Positions 10,370 to 20,393 of a stretch of DNA of 64,000 nt are shown here, in pieces; the first letter of the stretch is position 1; the number at the start of each line of letters is the position of its first letter. This DNA comes from Cryptomeria japonica (Eukaryota; Streptophyta; Pinopsida; Cupressales; Cupressaceae). The stretch spans positions 186,001-250,000 of the forward strand of contig NW_026728917.1 of assembly GCF_030272615.1 (NCBI RefSeq). The letters are read 5' to 3'. The translations under genes were made by a program, and so were the position numbers. The notes beneath the pieces are model-generated. The model saw nothing but the letters and a program-made list of their open reading frames with translations, searched no databases and was not told where the DNA came from.

Positions 10370-13047
10370 TGAAGGAGTGAGCAACGATCATCATGCCTAT
10401 GCCTATAGAAGATCACCGGCTAGAGTGGATCTGTCGATTCCAACAGCCAGACAACTACAAACCAGCTATACACAAATTTTGAATTTTGTGTTTTGTGCAT
10501 TTTTGGCATGTTTTTTCAGGCATCAAAGTCCAATCAAGATAATAGCGCTAAAACCATGTTTTAATGCTATTGTCGCCTAGAATAGCACTATTATGCCGCA
10601 ATGGTGCTATTGTATAGTAGTTGTAGCGCTTGTGTTAGGTTTAGTGCTTTCATTACATAGTAGTAGTGGTATTGTAGTATTAGCACGTTTGTATGTTTGT
10701 TGTAGTGCTGTTGTTATTGAATAGCATTGTTGTGTAGTTAATTTAGCGTGTTTGATTGTTTAGCACTTTTGTGCACAAATTGTGGCGCTATTGTGAGCAG
10801 AATAGCACTATTGTGATAAAAATTCCCCAGTGTTAGAGAACATAGCCTGATGTCTCAGTTGATTGTTTGATTGGTTGTTTTGGTGAATTATAGCAGCCCC
10901 CTTGAGACTAGGTCATTATGATAAATGTCTGTTGTAGTCTAGGATTGCCATAATCGATTACCTATTGAGACCCGAAGATACTTGATCAAAGTATCTGTTG
11001 ATAGTCTAGGTTGAAAACTTAAGAAAGTTTGTACCAAAACAACTAATGTTTGTTGATGTGTGTAAGAGGACGTGCCTGTTCTACAGATGCCGGAGCAGCA
11101 TCCTGCCACATAGCAGCTGACAGAGGCAGACAGATTCTGCGTCGCTGCGACTAGTTTGTACGATATGATCTATCGTCCCGTGATTCGGATGAATTGCGGA
11201 CTGATGACAGCACTGGCCGAGCATTGGCATAGTGAGATATGTACCTTCTACCTGGCGATGGGAGAGATGACAGTGATGCTAGAGGATGTGTGGAGGATAC
11301 TACACATCCTGATTAGAGGGGAGCTGGTGACCTATGATCAAGCATTAGGGACGACGACGGTGTAGAGAATATTTGCTGATGATGTTTATATTGAGGATGA
11401 CTTTGTATCCTAGGAGGACATAGTAGCATTGTATGAGCCTTTACCAATAGTTTTATCCAGGATCGTCGGGGGTTTGGTGTGCCCCGACTGACGTTCACAT
11501 GGACTAGCCGTTGGTTGGGACCAGGTGATTGAGAAGATGATGACTGAGAGGACCCACTATGCCTGGGGACCATGTGTGCTAGCACATATTTATAGGGAGC
11601 TACACGAGGTGGTGTACCGAGAGAAGAGATCACTAGCAGTAGGGATCACATTACTACACATCTGGGCTTGGGAGCACTTGCCAGTCACACGAACAGTCTA
11701 CTTGATATTTAGGGTGATATATCAGCCCTATGTTTATATGTATGGAGGGATGATGAGCCAGCCCCATCTGAGGAAGTTGGATTTTTTGTGACGGGCTTTA
11801 GATGACCTAGATACAGTGATATGGAGGTTGTATATCGAGTGTGAGCCTTGGGAGGATGATGCAGAAGTGCTACTGTATGTATTTATGACACACTTTTTGA
11901 TTGGGCGCACATCCTACCTTATAGAGAGACAGGTGCCAGGGAGAGTGATGAGGCAGTTTTGACGGAGGTAGGGATTGTCGAGAGGCTCAGGGGAGTATGC
12001 ATGGGTAGTACGGGAGAGATTTTAGTGGGGACCAATGTTACCATATGATCAGGCCTTGATAGAGTTCCAGAATTTACAGGCGAGACCAGGGCATATGAGG
12101 CCTGAGATTGTCGATGCAGGGGTGACAGAGGAGTACACACAGTATCATACTGCACATCTGATTATATAGATTTCAGATCCGATCGAGCCTATACCACCTT
12201 TTGAGGATGAGAGGAGATGATAAAGGAGGAAGAGAGGAGGTCGAGGAGTAGGAGGAGGAGATGGAGGTGGTGGAGGAGGATTTGGTGGAGCAGGAAAAGG
12301 TGGAGGAGGAGATGGAGGTGGTGGAGTATTTGGTGGAGCAGGAGGAGGTGGAGGACGAGGAGGATTTGGTGGTGGAGGGGGATTTGGAGGTGGAGGTGGT
12401 GGAGGAGGATGATTACAGAGGAGAGGTAGAGGGGGAGAGTCGTTGCGACTATCACAGGGTCCACTGATACGAGGGGCTGCCAAAGAAGGAGGTAGGGATA
12501 TTGGTGGGGGTGTAGTGCCTATGGAGATGGGAGAGGGAGCCATAGGTGGAGGAGAGGTTCCTATGGAGATGGGAGGGGGAGAGATAGGTGGAGGAGATGG
12601 AGATGTATGGGAGTATATGATTTTACACTCACAGACTCGGTTAGAGGATAGCGAGGCAGAGATTGCAGCTAGAGATGTCCAACTATTTGCATGGGAGGTG
12701 GAGCTGACTGTAGTGAGGAAAGAGAGAGATGATCTGGTGGACAGGTTGAGGGAGGTGCAGGATAGAGTCCAAGTCTTGGAGGGAGCATAGGCATAGGGTC
12801 CAACTGAGGTGGTGTTGAGGGAGATGTGACAGGCAAGTGGAGAGATTGACTATTGGTGGGGAATATATGAGCTGGTTGTGCCAGTTAGTCAGCAAGCACT
12901 GAGCTATTCTAAGATGCGGTGGGCAAGATCAAAGTGGTCACAGAGGGCTCAGAGAAGTGGGGGTGTTATGGGTCCTCCTCAGTGAGGTGGTGGGGGAGGA
13001 GTAGGGGGTAGTCGTGGTGCAGCATCTGGCCAGAGTGCCATTTGAGA
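10370..13047 (+). pseudogene. Plant mobile domain (PMD) protein pseudogene with Gly-rich and coiled-coil tail
   Basis: One plus-strand frame from about 11094 to 13047 reads as a PMD (MAIN-like/PF10536-type) protein broken by stops rather than frameshifts. Diagnostic stretches are MNCGLMTALAEHWHSEICTF, YLAMGEMTVMLEDVWRILHI and THYAWGPCVLAHIYRELHEV. In-frame stops include 11363-11365, 11411-11413 and 11489-11491. From about 12242 the same frame becomes Gly-rich (GGGGFGGAGKGGGG), then a heptad-like acidic/basic segment (about 12640-12787), then more short stops. A possible first exon (MPMPIEDHRLEWICRF) lies at about 10394, with a repeat-filled intron-like gap before an acceptor-like TTCTACAG at 11083-11090. 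PMD proteins occur both as host genes and inside plant retrotransposons; with LTR blocks on both sides, a transposon origin is likely. Confidence 0.72.
10540..10825. repeat. Degenerate short repeat around AGCGCTATTGT
   Basis: Between the possible first exon and main body of the PMD pseudogene, variants of 'AGCRCTATTGT' recur about every 20-40 bp: AATAGCGCTA, AATGCTATTGT, ATAGCACTATTA, GGTGCTATTGT, GTAGCGCTTGT, TAGTGCTT, ATTAGCACGTTTG, GTAGTGCTGTTGT, ATAGCATTGTTGT, TTAGCACTTTTGT, TGGCGCTATTGT and ATAGCACTATTGTG. This is a decayed low-copy satellite-like tract. Function unknown. Confidence 0.65.
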
Positions 13048-14003
13048 TATTTTAGGTACTTGTTACATTATTATTTTGGACTGTGACTTGGATGGATTTT
13101 GGTAGTCGATATATTTTGACATCATTGTACTATGATACATGTAATCTTTTTTTTTAATGTGATATATGAAGAGATCCCATGCTTTGATATTATATGCATA
13201 TGTATGATGACACCTATATTGTTGATACAGGATGATGATTATGAGTTATGCTTAGATTCATGCTATGGATGATTTGATTACTATATATACATGGTGATGA
13301 TATGATTTCTAGATGCATGCTATGGATGATTTGTCTAATTATGTGGATGCAGGTAGAAGATGGACGATGCTTGTGGTAATGATGTTAATTATGATGTAAT
13401 GATGATGATGTATGCAAAAATAATGAGTTGAAATAATGCATAATGATGTTTGTGATAGATAATACTTGTTCATTTTTTATGATATGATATGAGTAAATGA
13501 TGCATGTTGTAAGATGAATCTAAGTGAATCAAATGTGTATGCAAATGTGATGTATGAATGCACTTTAAATGGATGAACAAATGTTGATACAAATGTTTAT
13601 GTATGAATGCACTTAAATGAATGTATCTAAATGATGTAATGTTTATGAGATGTATTTAAAATTAATCTAAATGACTAAAATGATTCAAAACATAACTAAG
13701 TGATAAATGAGATTGAAATGATAATGCAAATAAATGCAAATAGGGGATAAAGAATAATGAATAACTGCACCTTAATGCAATTAAAGGATAATGAATAACT
13801 GCACCTTAGTGCAATTGGAGGATAATGCATGCATCTCATGAATCTAGATGAAACAAAATGGGGAAAAATGCACCTATGAAATGAATTCTAAATGAACTTA
13901 AAGGATGATGAAAGGAATGCATATTTAAAATGAATGCACTACATGGATGAATGAATGTTCTTTATAACAAATTCACTTAAATGAAATGCAACTAAATTAT
14001 AGT
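13048..14003. other. Noncoding, ATGATG/ATGAATG-rich stretch
   Basis: No gene. The sequence is built from short words such as GATGATG, AATGCAC and AAATGAATG. A 34-bp direct duplication sits at about 13754-13822 (ATAATGAATAACTGCACCTT twice). The stretch separates the PMD pseudogene from the gypsy LTR and could be its 3' flank. Confidence 0.5.
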
Positions 14004-14789
14004 TGTAGACACCTAAAATTGTTTAGTCTAATTAAATAAATATCTTTATTTATTTAATTATTTTAAGCCTAATTCTTCTATTAATTAAATAAATCTTTAT
14101 TTATTTAACTAATTCATTTATCCTCTTTTAGCCTTATTTCTCATTTAAATAAATACTTTTATTTATTTAAATTATCCTTTTCCTAAATTAAATAGATATC
14201 TTATTTATTTAATTGATCCCACTTCCTCTATTAATTAAATAAATCTTTATTTATTTAATTAATTCATTAACCTTTTCTACCCATGACACATGTCATTCAT
14301 CTCTTAATTCCTACACTACCTACCCTTTCATTATTTTCTTATTTTCTCTACCTACCCTCTAATCCTAGCTGACTATTTATCTCTTACACCTCCAATCTTA
14401 TCCCTCCATTTCCTACAGTGTCTTCTATATAAGAGGACACTTCCTTCATTATCAACCCTGATTAGTTGACTTCTCAACTACATTACACTTTCAAACTTGC
14501 ATATGCGATCAAGCCTACTTTCAACCACATTTCCGTTCTTTGTTGAGCTCTTGTGCACATATAAAATCTAAGAGCAAATATATCAAGCAAGATAAATGGA
14601 GATAGGAAGAATGGAGATCTAAACCCTATTGGACATGTGATGGTATAATCTTTGTGATTTCATTTGATTTGCATTGTCTTAGGTAATCTTCATAAGTTAT
14701 GGTGGATCTTTGTTGTTGTTAGGCTAGGGTTTTGTGGTTGAATTCATTTAGTCTTTCAATATTGTTGTTTTCCATTTTCACCATATACA
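14004..14789 (+). repeat. Gypsy-type LTR, plus orientation
   Basis: A 786-bp segment starting TGTAGACACC and ending ATATACA, followed at once by a primer-site-like TTTTGGCACGCCCCATGGGA. Its first 280 bp hold five A/T palindromes of the AATTAAATAAATNNTTTATTTATTTAATT kind, about 40-60 bp apart, separated by pyrimidine-rich spacers. A TATA box lies at 14426-14433. It precedes gypsy gag-protease sequence on the same strand, so it is the 5' LTR. No partner LTR was found in the unit. Confidence 0.65.
14426..14433 (+). promoter_or_regulatory. TATA box of the gypsy LTR
   Basis: TATATAAG inside the LTR, in the context CTTCTATATAAGAGGACAC. It sits after the A/T palindromes and before the leader-like part, where an LTR promoter is expected. 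Confidence 0.55.
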
Positions 14790-15212
14790 TTTTGGCACGC
14801 CCCATGGGACATAGATTTTTGTTAGATCTATGTTTTTTGCAGGTTTTTCTAACCCTATATTGCTGTTTTGTAAAACAATTTGGAGAAAACCTTGTGCAGC
14901 TAGGGTTTTGGACACAAAATCAAGATCTTGGAGAGATTTGATCCTATCTCACAAACGTATTAGAATTTTTGCACAGAATTTTATTGGCAAGTTGAAGACA
15001 GTATCAATAGATTTCAATCCAAAATTTAGAATTTTTGGAGCACATTTTCATTTTCTATGAATTTTTTATGATTTTTCATAAACAATTAATTTTGAGAGCA
15101 AATCAGTGAATTGTTCGGGTTTTCTTACATTTTTGGAAATATCTCATAATTATACACAACATCTGTTCTTTGTGATTTTAATTTTGATGCAAAAAAATTC
15201 TTAAAAAATCAG
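14790..15212 (+). other. Gypsy leader after the LTR, gag N-terminus missing
   Basis: Starts with TTTTGGCACGCCCCATGGGA, which resembles the tRNA primer-binding region of plant gypsy elements. The rest is A/T-rich without a sustained frame. The gag body expected here is absent; recognisable polyprotein begins at about 15213. Confidence 0.5.
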
Positions 15213-16853
15213 ATCTTTAAAGATCCATTCCCAAAACATGACAAGGAAAAAGCTAAAGCCATAGATGAGCAAACCAACTATACCAAAGAATCCTATAACT
15301 ATGATTCAATTGTTGATCACATTTCAATGGACAATTATGTCTCTACCATTATCATCAAGGACAAAACGCATGAGAATTCTACCCAAAGACCCAAGGTTGT
15401 CCTGAAAGGAATTAGATCTTCTTCCGAACCTACCTCTTAGTGTAATGTTACAACTCATCGAGGAAAATTCACTTTACAAGGTGCTCCAGCTAAAAAGACT
15501 ACTTCCTTATCAACCAAACTTGAGTATGACCTTGTAGAACAGTTAGGGAAGAAACCCACACCTATCTCCATCCTTGAACTTTTACGCATATCCCCTGCAC
15601 ATAAGGCCATTCTTGACAAAACCTTGAGAGACACTTCCATCCCTATTGATCTAAACATGGACCAGTTTCAATCCTTGGTGGGATACCTTTCTGTTCCACA
15701 CTCCCTTACATTCACAGAAGCTGATGACGCCTCTGTGAGCCAACCACATAATGCACCTTTACACATTGAAACCTTCCTACATAAACATTGAATAAAGCGA
15801 GTCTTGATAGATGGAGGAGCAGGTCTAAACATTTGTACATTGAGCACTATCAAACAATTGGGATATTCTGATAAAGCTGTGAATTCTACAAACAAAATTA
15901 CCATCAAAGCATATGATGATGAAGAGCATTCATCCAAAGGCATAGTCACTTTACCTCTTAGAGTTGGGCCAATTACAAAAGATGAGGTTTGTCAAGTCCT
16001 TGACCTCGATCTCACATACAACATATTGCTAGGACGTCCATGGATTCATGAGATGAGCGCATTACCATCTACATACCATCGATGTATCAAGTTTTCACAC
16101 AATGGAGTTGAAGTTATCATCAAAGCTGATCCTAACCCATTCATATATTGCAACAATCTATGACCTAGATCAGAAATAACAATCCCAATCAATTTAGAGG
16201 CTATTCCTTCATCAACTTATGTGGATCCAGAATCATTAAAGGCTTCTACATCCAAACAAATAGAGCTAAAAGAAAAATTCAAGATTAAAGACATGAGATG
16301 TGGTGAGTATATCTGTCATGCTGATCAACTCCCACTATCTCCTAAGACATTCAGTCGACAGGAACAACCTACAAAAAATTTGCAATGCCAAGGAATTGGG
16401 TGTGAACCACCTAGTGTTGTGGCTACTATGTCTGAATGCAAATCACCTCTAGTGCTGCAAGCAGCTCTTGATATCAATAGTCCTAAGAGTGGTTCCAACA
16501 AAGAATCTATTGAGCATATCACCAACCCTCTTGATAACTCACATAGCTTTACCATATCATCCACTTATTCCATTTCCAGTCCTCTCCCAGACTTGGATCA
16601 ACAAGAATTACAAAAGCCCTTACTAATTGGGGATGAAAAATTAAGCCTTGAAAAGAAAAAACTAAAAGTGAAAACTAAAGAAAAGTCTTTTAGTTCAAAT
16701 CAAAATCAAAAGCTATTGGACTCTGAAAAAATCAAGGTCAAGGATAAAAATCCTATGAAAGAAAAAGAACAAGAGTTGATCTCCCCTAATATCAAAATAA
16801 CTGGGGGCAAAAGTTCTACAATTTTAAGTCAAAAAGCATACTTGTTGATCTGA
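15213..16853 (+). pseudogene. Gypsy polyprotein remnant: gag-protease linker and aspartic protease
   Basis: One plus-strand frame with three in-frame stops (TAG 15438, TGA 15789, TGA 16161). It contains a linker typical of plant gypsy elements (YDLVEQLGKKPTPISILELL), then the retropepsin region with the active-site-like VLIDGGAGLNIC at about 15813 and the closing TYNILLGRPWIH at about 16014. A Lys/Ser-rich linker follows to 16853. The active-site triad reads DGG rather than D-S/T-G. Two stops are TGA where Arg (CGA) would fit, which suggests CpG decay. Reverse transcriptase, RNase H and integrase are absent; another pseudogene begins 250 bp downstream, so the element is truncated. Unit 2 lacks 22 bp here and is frameshifted. 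Confidence 0.78.
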
Positions 16854-17100
16854 AGTCTCTATCATGTCATGATACTTTCACTTCTTTTCACAAGCATAAG
16901 CCTTCATCACTCATCCACTTGTTCCACACATTCTTTCCCTTCTAGCAATACATCATGGACCTTTAAGGGAGCTTCCTTGAGGGACTTTGTTATCAGGGAT
17001 GCTGAAAATTCTTTAGGTGATTGTGGTATTGTTGCCTTTAAAAAAGAATCTTGTTATTACAATATTCAACATAATTATTAAATTGATACAAGAAGGATTT

Positions 17101-18090
17101 CTAAATTGTCACCTCTTGGAGAGGCTTTTTTATGATGAAACCTTGTTCAAGTATGGTGGAGGACTGAAATGAGCTGCTGCACCCATTTATCGTGCATTTG
17201 GTTGGACAATATTTCTCATTGCACTGATGTGCTTTATGGTTCGATTCAATCGCCACAACACAGGGATTAATGCAGCTTGGAAGAGAGCATTTTCTGTTGC
17301 ACATATGTTGAGGGGAATCGCACTTGTGCTGGCCAGGCTGCCCTGGCCACAGAGAACATTTCTCATTACAATTTGAAGATGTCTCATATAAGTAACAGCT
17401 CTGGCCACATGTATGATTTTTCCTTTTGCAATTGTGATTTCCTTCATGCCCTGCTAAATCCCCGCATAAGCTTAAGCTGTCTCCTTCTCGAGTACAATAA
17501 CTGCAGTTTTCTGTACACAAATGACTCCCCATGCAAGAATGACGGTCACCATGCCCTTTCTCCATCACACATCTCCAGAAGCAAACAGAACATTTGCATC
17601 CACAAACTGATAGTCCTTGCTTTACTTTGCCAAGAGCTACATTAGCCTCTAGCTGCAACCTTTGCTCCTCGTCATCATCACAAAAATCTGTGGTGTTTGA
17701 ACTTATAGAAGACTCCCCGACAGCAACAGGAAAATCAGGAACTCCTTCCTGTGTGTTGAAATTATCCAAAACCCTTAATTCTTCATTTGTATCTGTCACA
17801 GAAAGGCATCCCATGTGGACCGCAGACGTAAGATTTCTCCTCAGGATATCAACTGTCATAGCCACTCGCTTGCTGTCAATATCAGTCCAGTCCTTGGCTG
17901 CAATCTGAGCTATAATAAGCTTCAGATCCCTCATGAAGGTGAATCCACTGTAATAGCAAGAATCGATTCTTTATGTCACCGCTTCTGCTAGCTCACTCAG
18001 GCTCTCTCTATAATACTCAGATCTATTATAAGGAGCCATAGCAGCAATCTCGACCTTTCCGTCGTACATTTTAAAAATGAAATTGTTCAT
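17101..18090 (-). pseudogene. Cys/His-rich protein pseudogene (zinc-binding-like repeats)
   Basis: Minus strand. The 277-codon frame at 17101-17934 extends upstream in the same frame to about 18090 through one stop (AVT*RIDS, about 17972). Upstream it reads MYDGKVEIAAMAPYNRSEYY, and an AG acceptor-like site sits at about 18088. The C-terminal half has repeated Cys/His patterns, such as CKCSVCFWRC, GHGDRHSCMGSHLC, GHEGNHNCKRKNHTC and GQHKCDSPQHMC, spaced like zinc-binding modules. These recall NF-X1-like modules and the Cys/His tails of some large GTPase or VWA proteins, but I cannot name the family. With an internal stop and no recognisable upstream catalytic domain it is probably the 3' end of a dead gene. 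Unit 2 carries one Val-to-Ala change. Confidence 0.6.
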
Positions 18091-18311
18091 TTGTGCTTTC
18101 CTACACAATGATCCTGATAGTTGCATTTATAATTATCTGAAATTTAACTTTCATTAAATCAAAATAAAGAACTATTAGATCTTCATACAACTTCGCTTCC
18201 ACCGACTTTCTCAACAACAACTCAAACCAATCACACCTCCTTCCTACCACTCCCGACAGGAACTTCGCTGCTTGCAGCTCTCGCTAAAAAAGGGTTTGGG
18301 TGGTACATCAT
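18091..18311. other. Noncoding spacer between pseudogene and hairpin
   Basis: No gene is visible. It may include intron sequence of the Cys/His-rich pseudogene (minus strand). Two of the few unit 1/unit 2 single-base differences fall here (18246 and 18282). Confidence 0.4.
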
Positions 18312-18441
18312 GGCGCTTGCTATGAGGCCCTTTAAACAGCACCCCATAGCTCCCTACTTCATAGGTTGCACGATGCTGCAGGAGGAGGCTAGGAAGTAGG
18401 GGGCCATGGGGTGCTGTTTAAAGGACCCCATAGCCAGCGCC
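18312..18441 (-). repeat. Long near-perfect inverted repeat (49-bp arms, 32-nt loop)
   Basis: Arms 18312-18360 and 18393-18441 are reverse complements at 44 of 49 positions with no gaps, around a 32-nt loop (18361-18392). Each arm contains CCTTTAAACAGCACCCCAT or its complement. In a minus-strand RNA three of the five imperfect positions become G-U pairs, leaving two mismatches; in a plus-strand RNA only one is G-U. The size and fold suit a microRNA or siRNA-producing foldback, but it could also be a small inverted-repeat transposon. No known microRNA was recognised. The strand given is the one that folds better. Confidence 0.8.
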
Positions 18442-18556
18442 TAAAAACAGATGAGACGATATGTACGTACGGCTCATTAGGCACATTACCAAGTAAACAC
18501 TATCATTAAAGTCTAGTTAAACTCCGTCAGTAGTTCGATCGTGCACACAGATCAAC

Positions 18557-18769
18557 TTGATTGTTTTCCTGTGCATTAATGACCTTATTTCAGAGTTCAC
18601 ATGCCAAGCGATGCAACTAGCAACTGATGAAAATGATCCTGAGATCAACTTAGAGGTGTACTGTAAAAACACAGTTGTAAAGCATCTGCATTTTGCAGGG
18701 ATTTCTCACATGCGCAAAGTTGATAATTATAGCGCTTTCATCATTAAAGAGCCAAGTTCCACTAATTGA
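18557..18769 (+). CDS. Unrecognised exon-like frame (70 codons)
   Basis: Plus-strand frame 115 bp downstream of the hairpin. From a TTATTTCAG acceptor-like site (about 18583-18591) it reads EFTCQAMQLATDENDPEINL and on to HLHFAGISHMRKVDNYSAFI before a TGA. Its composition looks more protein-like than the surrounding A/T-rich DNA, and the frame is identical in unit 2. No family was recognised and no second exon was found. It may be a relic exon or part of a transcript that includes the hairpin. Confidence 0.22.
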   Translation: MIVFLCINDLISEFTCQAMQLATDENDPEINLEVYCKNTVVKHLHFAGISHMRKVDNYSAFIIKEPSSTN

Positions 18770-19374
18770 CAAAATTGTCATGTGAGCTCTGAAACGAAGC
18801 CAAGTCCTGTAGAGAAAAACTGGTGAGTTGATATGTACGTACCGCTCAAATATGGAGTTTTGTTAGCGTGGCAAGGACATTTGGTTGCAGCAGAGCAATA
18901 GCACAAATGTTGTTCAGTTCAGTGTTTAAATGGTGATTTGCATTTTAGATAGTTCATTTATTATGCGGATGATAATGTTGAAGTAGTTATATTAAAGAAT
19001 TGATCAGTATTTGTATAAAAGATTAATAATAGTTGTATGATAGACCTAAAACGGAAAAGTAATGAGCAATGTATTTGTGCATAGATGATCATCTATTAGT
19101 TCTTCCGCACAATTTCAATAATATTTGAAGGTCTCTTAAACATTAGGTTATATATTTTATTGGAAATGTTTATTAAAATATTAATATTTCATATTTTAAT
19201 AAATTTGGTTCACATTTTATTATCAAATAATTGTAGAATTAAATAATATGGAGCCCTTTAACTTGCACATTCTAATCTTAAACCTAATAATCACCATTAA
19301 AGATTCCTACCTCATTCTTATACTCTTGCCTCTTGTCACTAATTACAAATCTCAATCTTCTAGCTACATTTACA
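18770..19374. other. Noncoding spacer
   Basis: No gene. It contains GATATGTACGTAC at 18830-18842, matching a copy at 18459-18471 just after the hairpin. Otherwise A/T-rich. Confidence 0.45.
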
Positions 19375-19644
19375 ATGACTAGGCTTAACTATATTAATTT
19401 GCAAGCGAGGATACAAACATACATCTTTGTCCATCTAGAATAAGTTGAAGAGTTATTGGAAGAGGAGACCATGATATAAGCATGATCACTCTAGGCTATG
19501 GAAGTGGGAATGACTAGGCTTAACTATATTAATTTGCAGCGAGGATACAAACATACATCTTTGTCCATCTAGAATAAGTTGAAGAGTTATTGGAAGAGGA
19601 GACCATGATATAAGCATGATCACTCTAGGCTATGGAAGTGGGAA
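19375..19644. repeat. Two-copy tandem duplication, 135 bp
   Basis: The segment starting ATGACTAGGCTTAACTATAT is present twice in a row (19375-19509 and 19510-19644). The copies are identical except that the first has one extra A (TTTGCAAGCG against TTTGCAGCG). The near-identity indicates a recent local duplication that predates the 28.9-kb array, since unit 2 has it too. Confidence 0.95.
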
Positions 19645-20390
19645 ATTTCAACCACACCAGCTACTTGAGCGATTCATAAATTATGATTATGTGTGCCTAT
19701 AGCCACTCCCAACCTCACTTCTTTCCTTGATTTGATCCTACCAAAACCAACATCCTACTATTTCTCATTCAATTCCACAATGAAATATCAATTGTAAATA
19801 CTACAATCATTATGTATAAATGATGTCATGTATCCATTTTCTAGTAAATTGTTTATAAATTGTGTTTTATTTACATACATGAATTTAATGCTCCCTTACC
19901 TTCTATAGATCCTTTTGATATTGCAATTGAACTTAACCTAAATGTTTTATCATATCAATTGAGCACACATTTACATGATTGGTTTTATGTGGTAGTATTT
20001 TAAGTCATTTAATTGCATTCATTTTACATCTCTAATCCCTCAAACAATATTTCTTATTTAAGAATGTTAAAGGAGGATCAACATAAAAAAATTGGATTTT
20101 GTGCACAAAAAACGAAAGATGAAATCATATTTGAGGGTCCTTGCTTACTATATTTGATCCTTGTATGGTTTTGAGAGGTTGAACTAGAAAAACTTATCTC
20201 CTTGTGACATAATGAGAACTCTTCAAAAAAAAAAAAATGGCTAGTCTGTAGATATTCAAAGTAGTGAAAGCCAAGTTCCACATGGAAACAAGAAACAAAG
20301 TAGAACAAGTTACTACATATTGTTAAATATGTATTTATATGATGAGTTTATGGTCTTAGATCTAAGTTGGAGGTCTACACTTAGTAGGAG

Positions 20391-20393
<3 letters not shown>
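19645..20393. other. Noncoding spacer
   Basis: A/T-rich with no gene or element recognised. It contains an A-run at about 20226-20237 and one unit 1/unit 2 substitution (20091). Confidence 0.45.

Noticed and set aside
12145-12543. 132-codon minus-strand frame that is almost entirely proline
   Set aside because: It is the antisense of the Gly-rich tract of the PMD pseudogene (GGA/GGT repeats read backwards as proline codons). The plus-strand frame is continuous with the PMD domain.
18312-18441. Hairpin as a bacterial-type terminator
   Set aside because: Arms of 49 bp, a 32-nt loop and no following T-run, in plant nuclear sequence.
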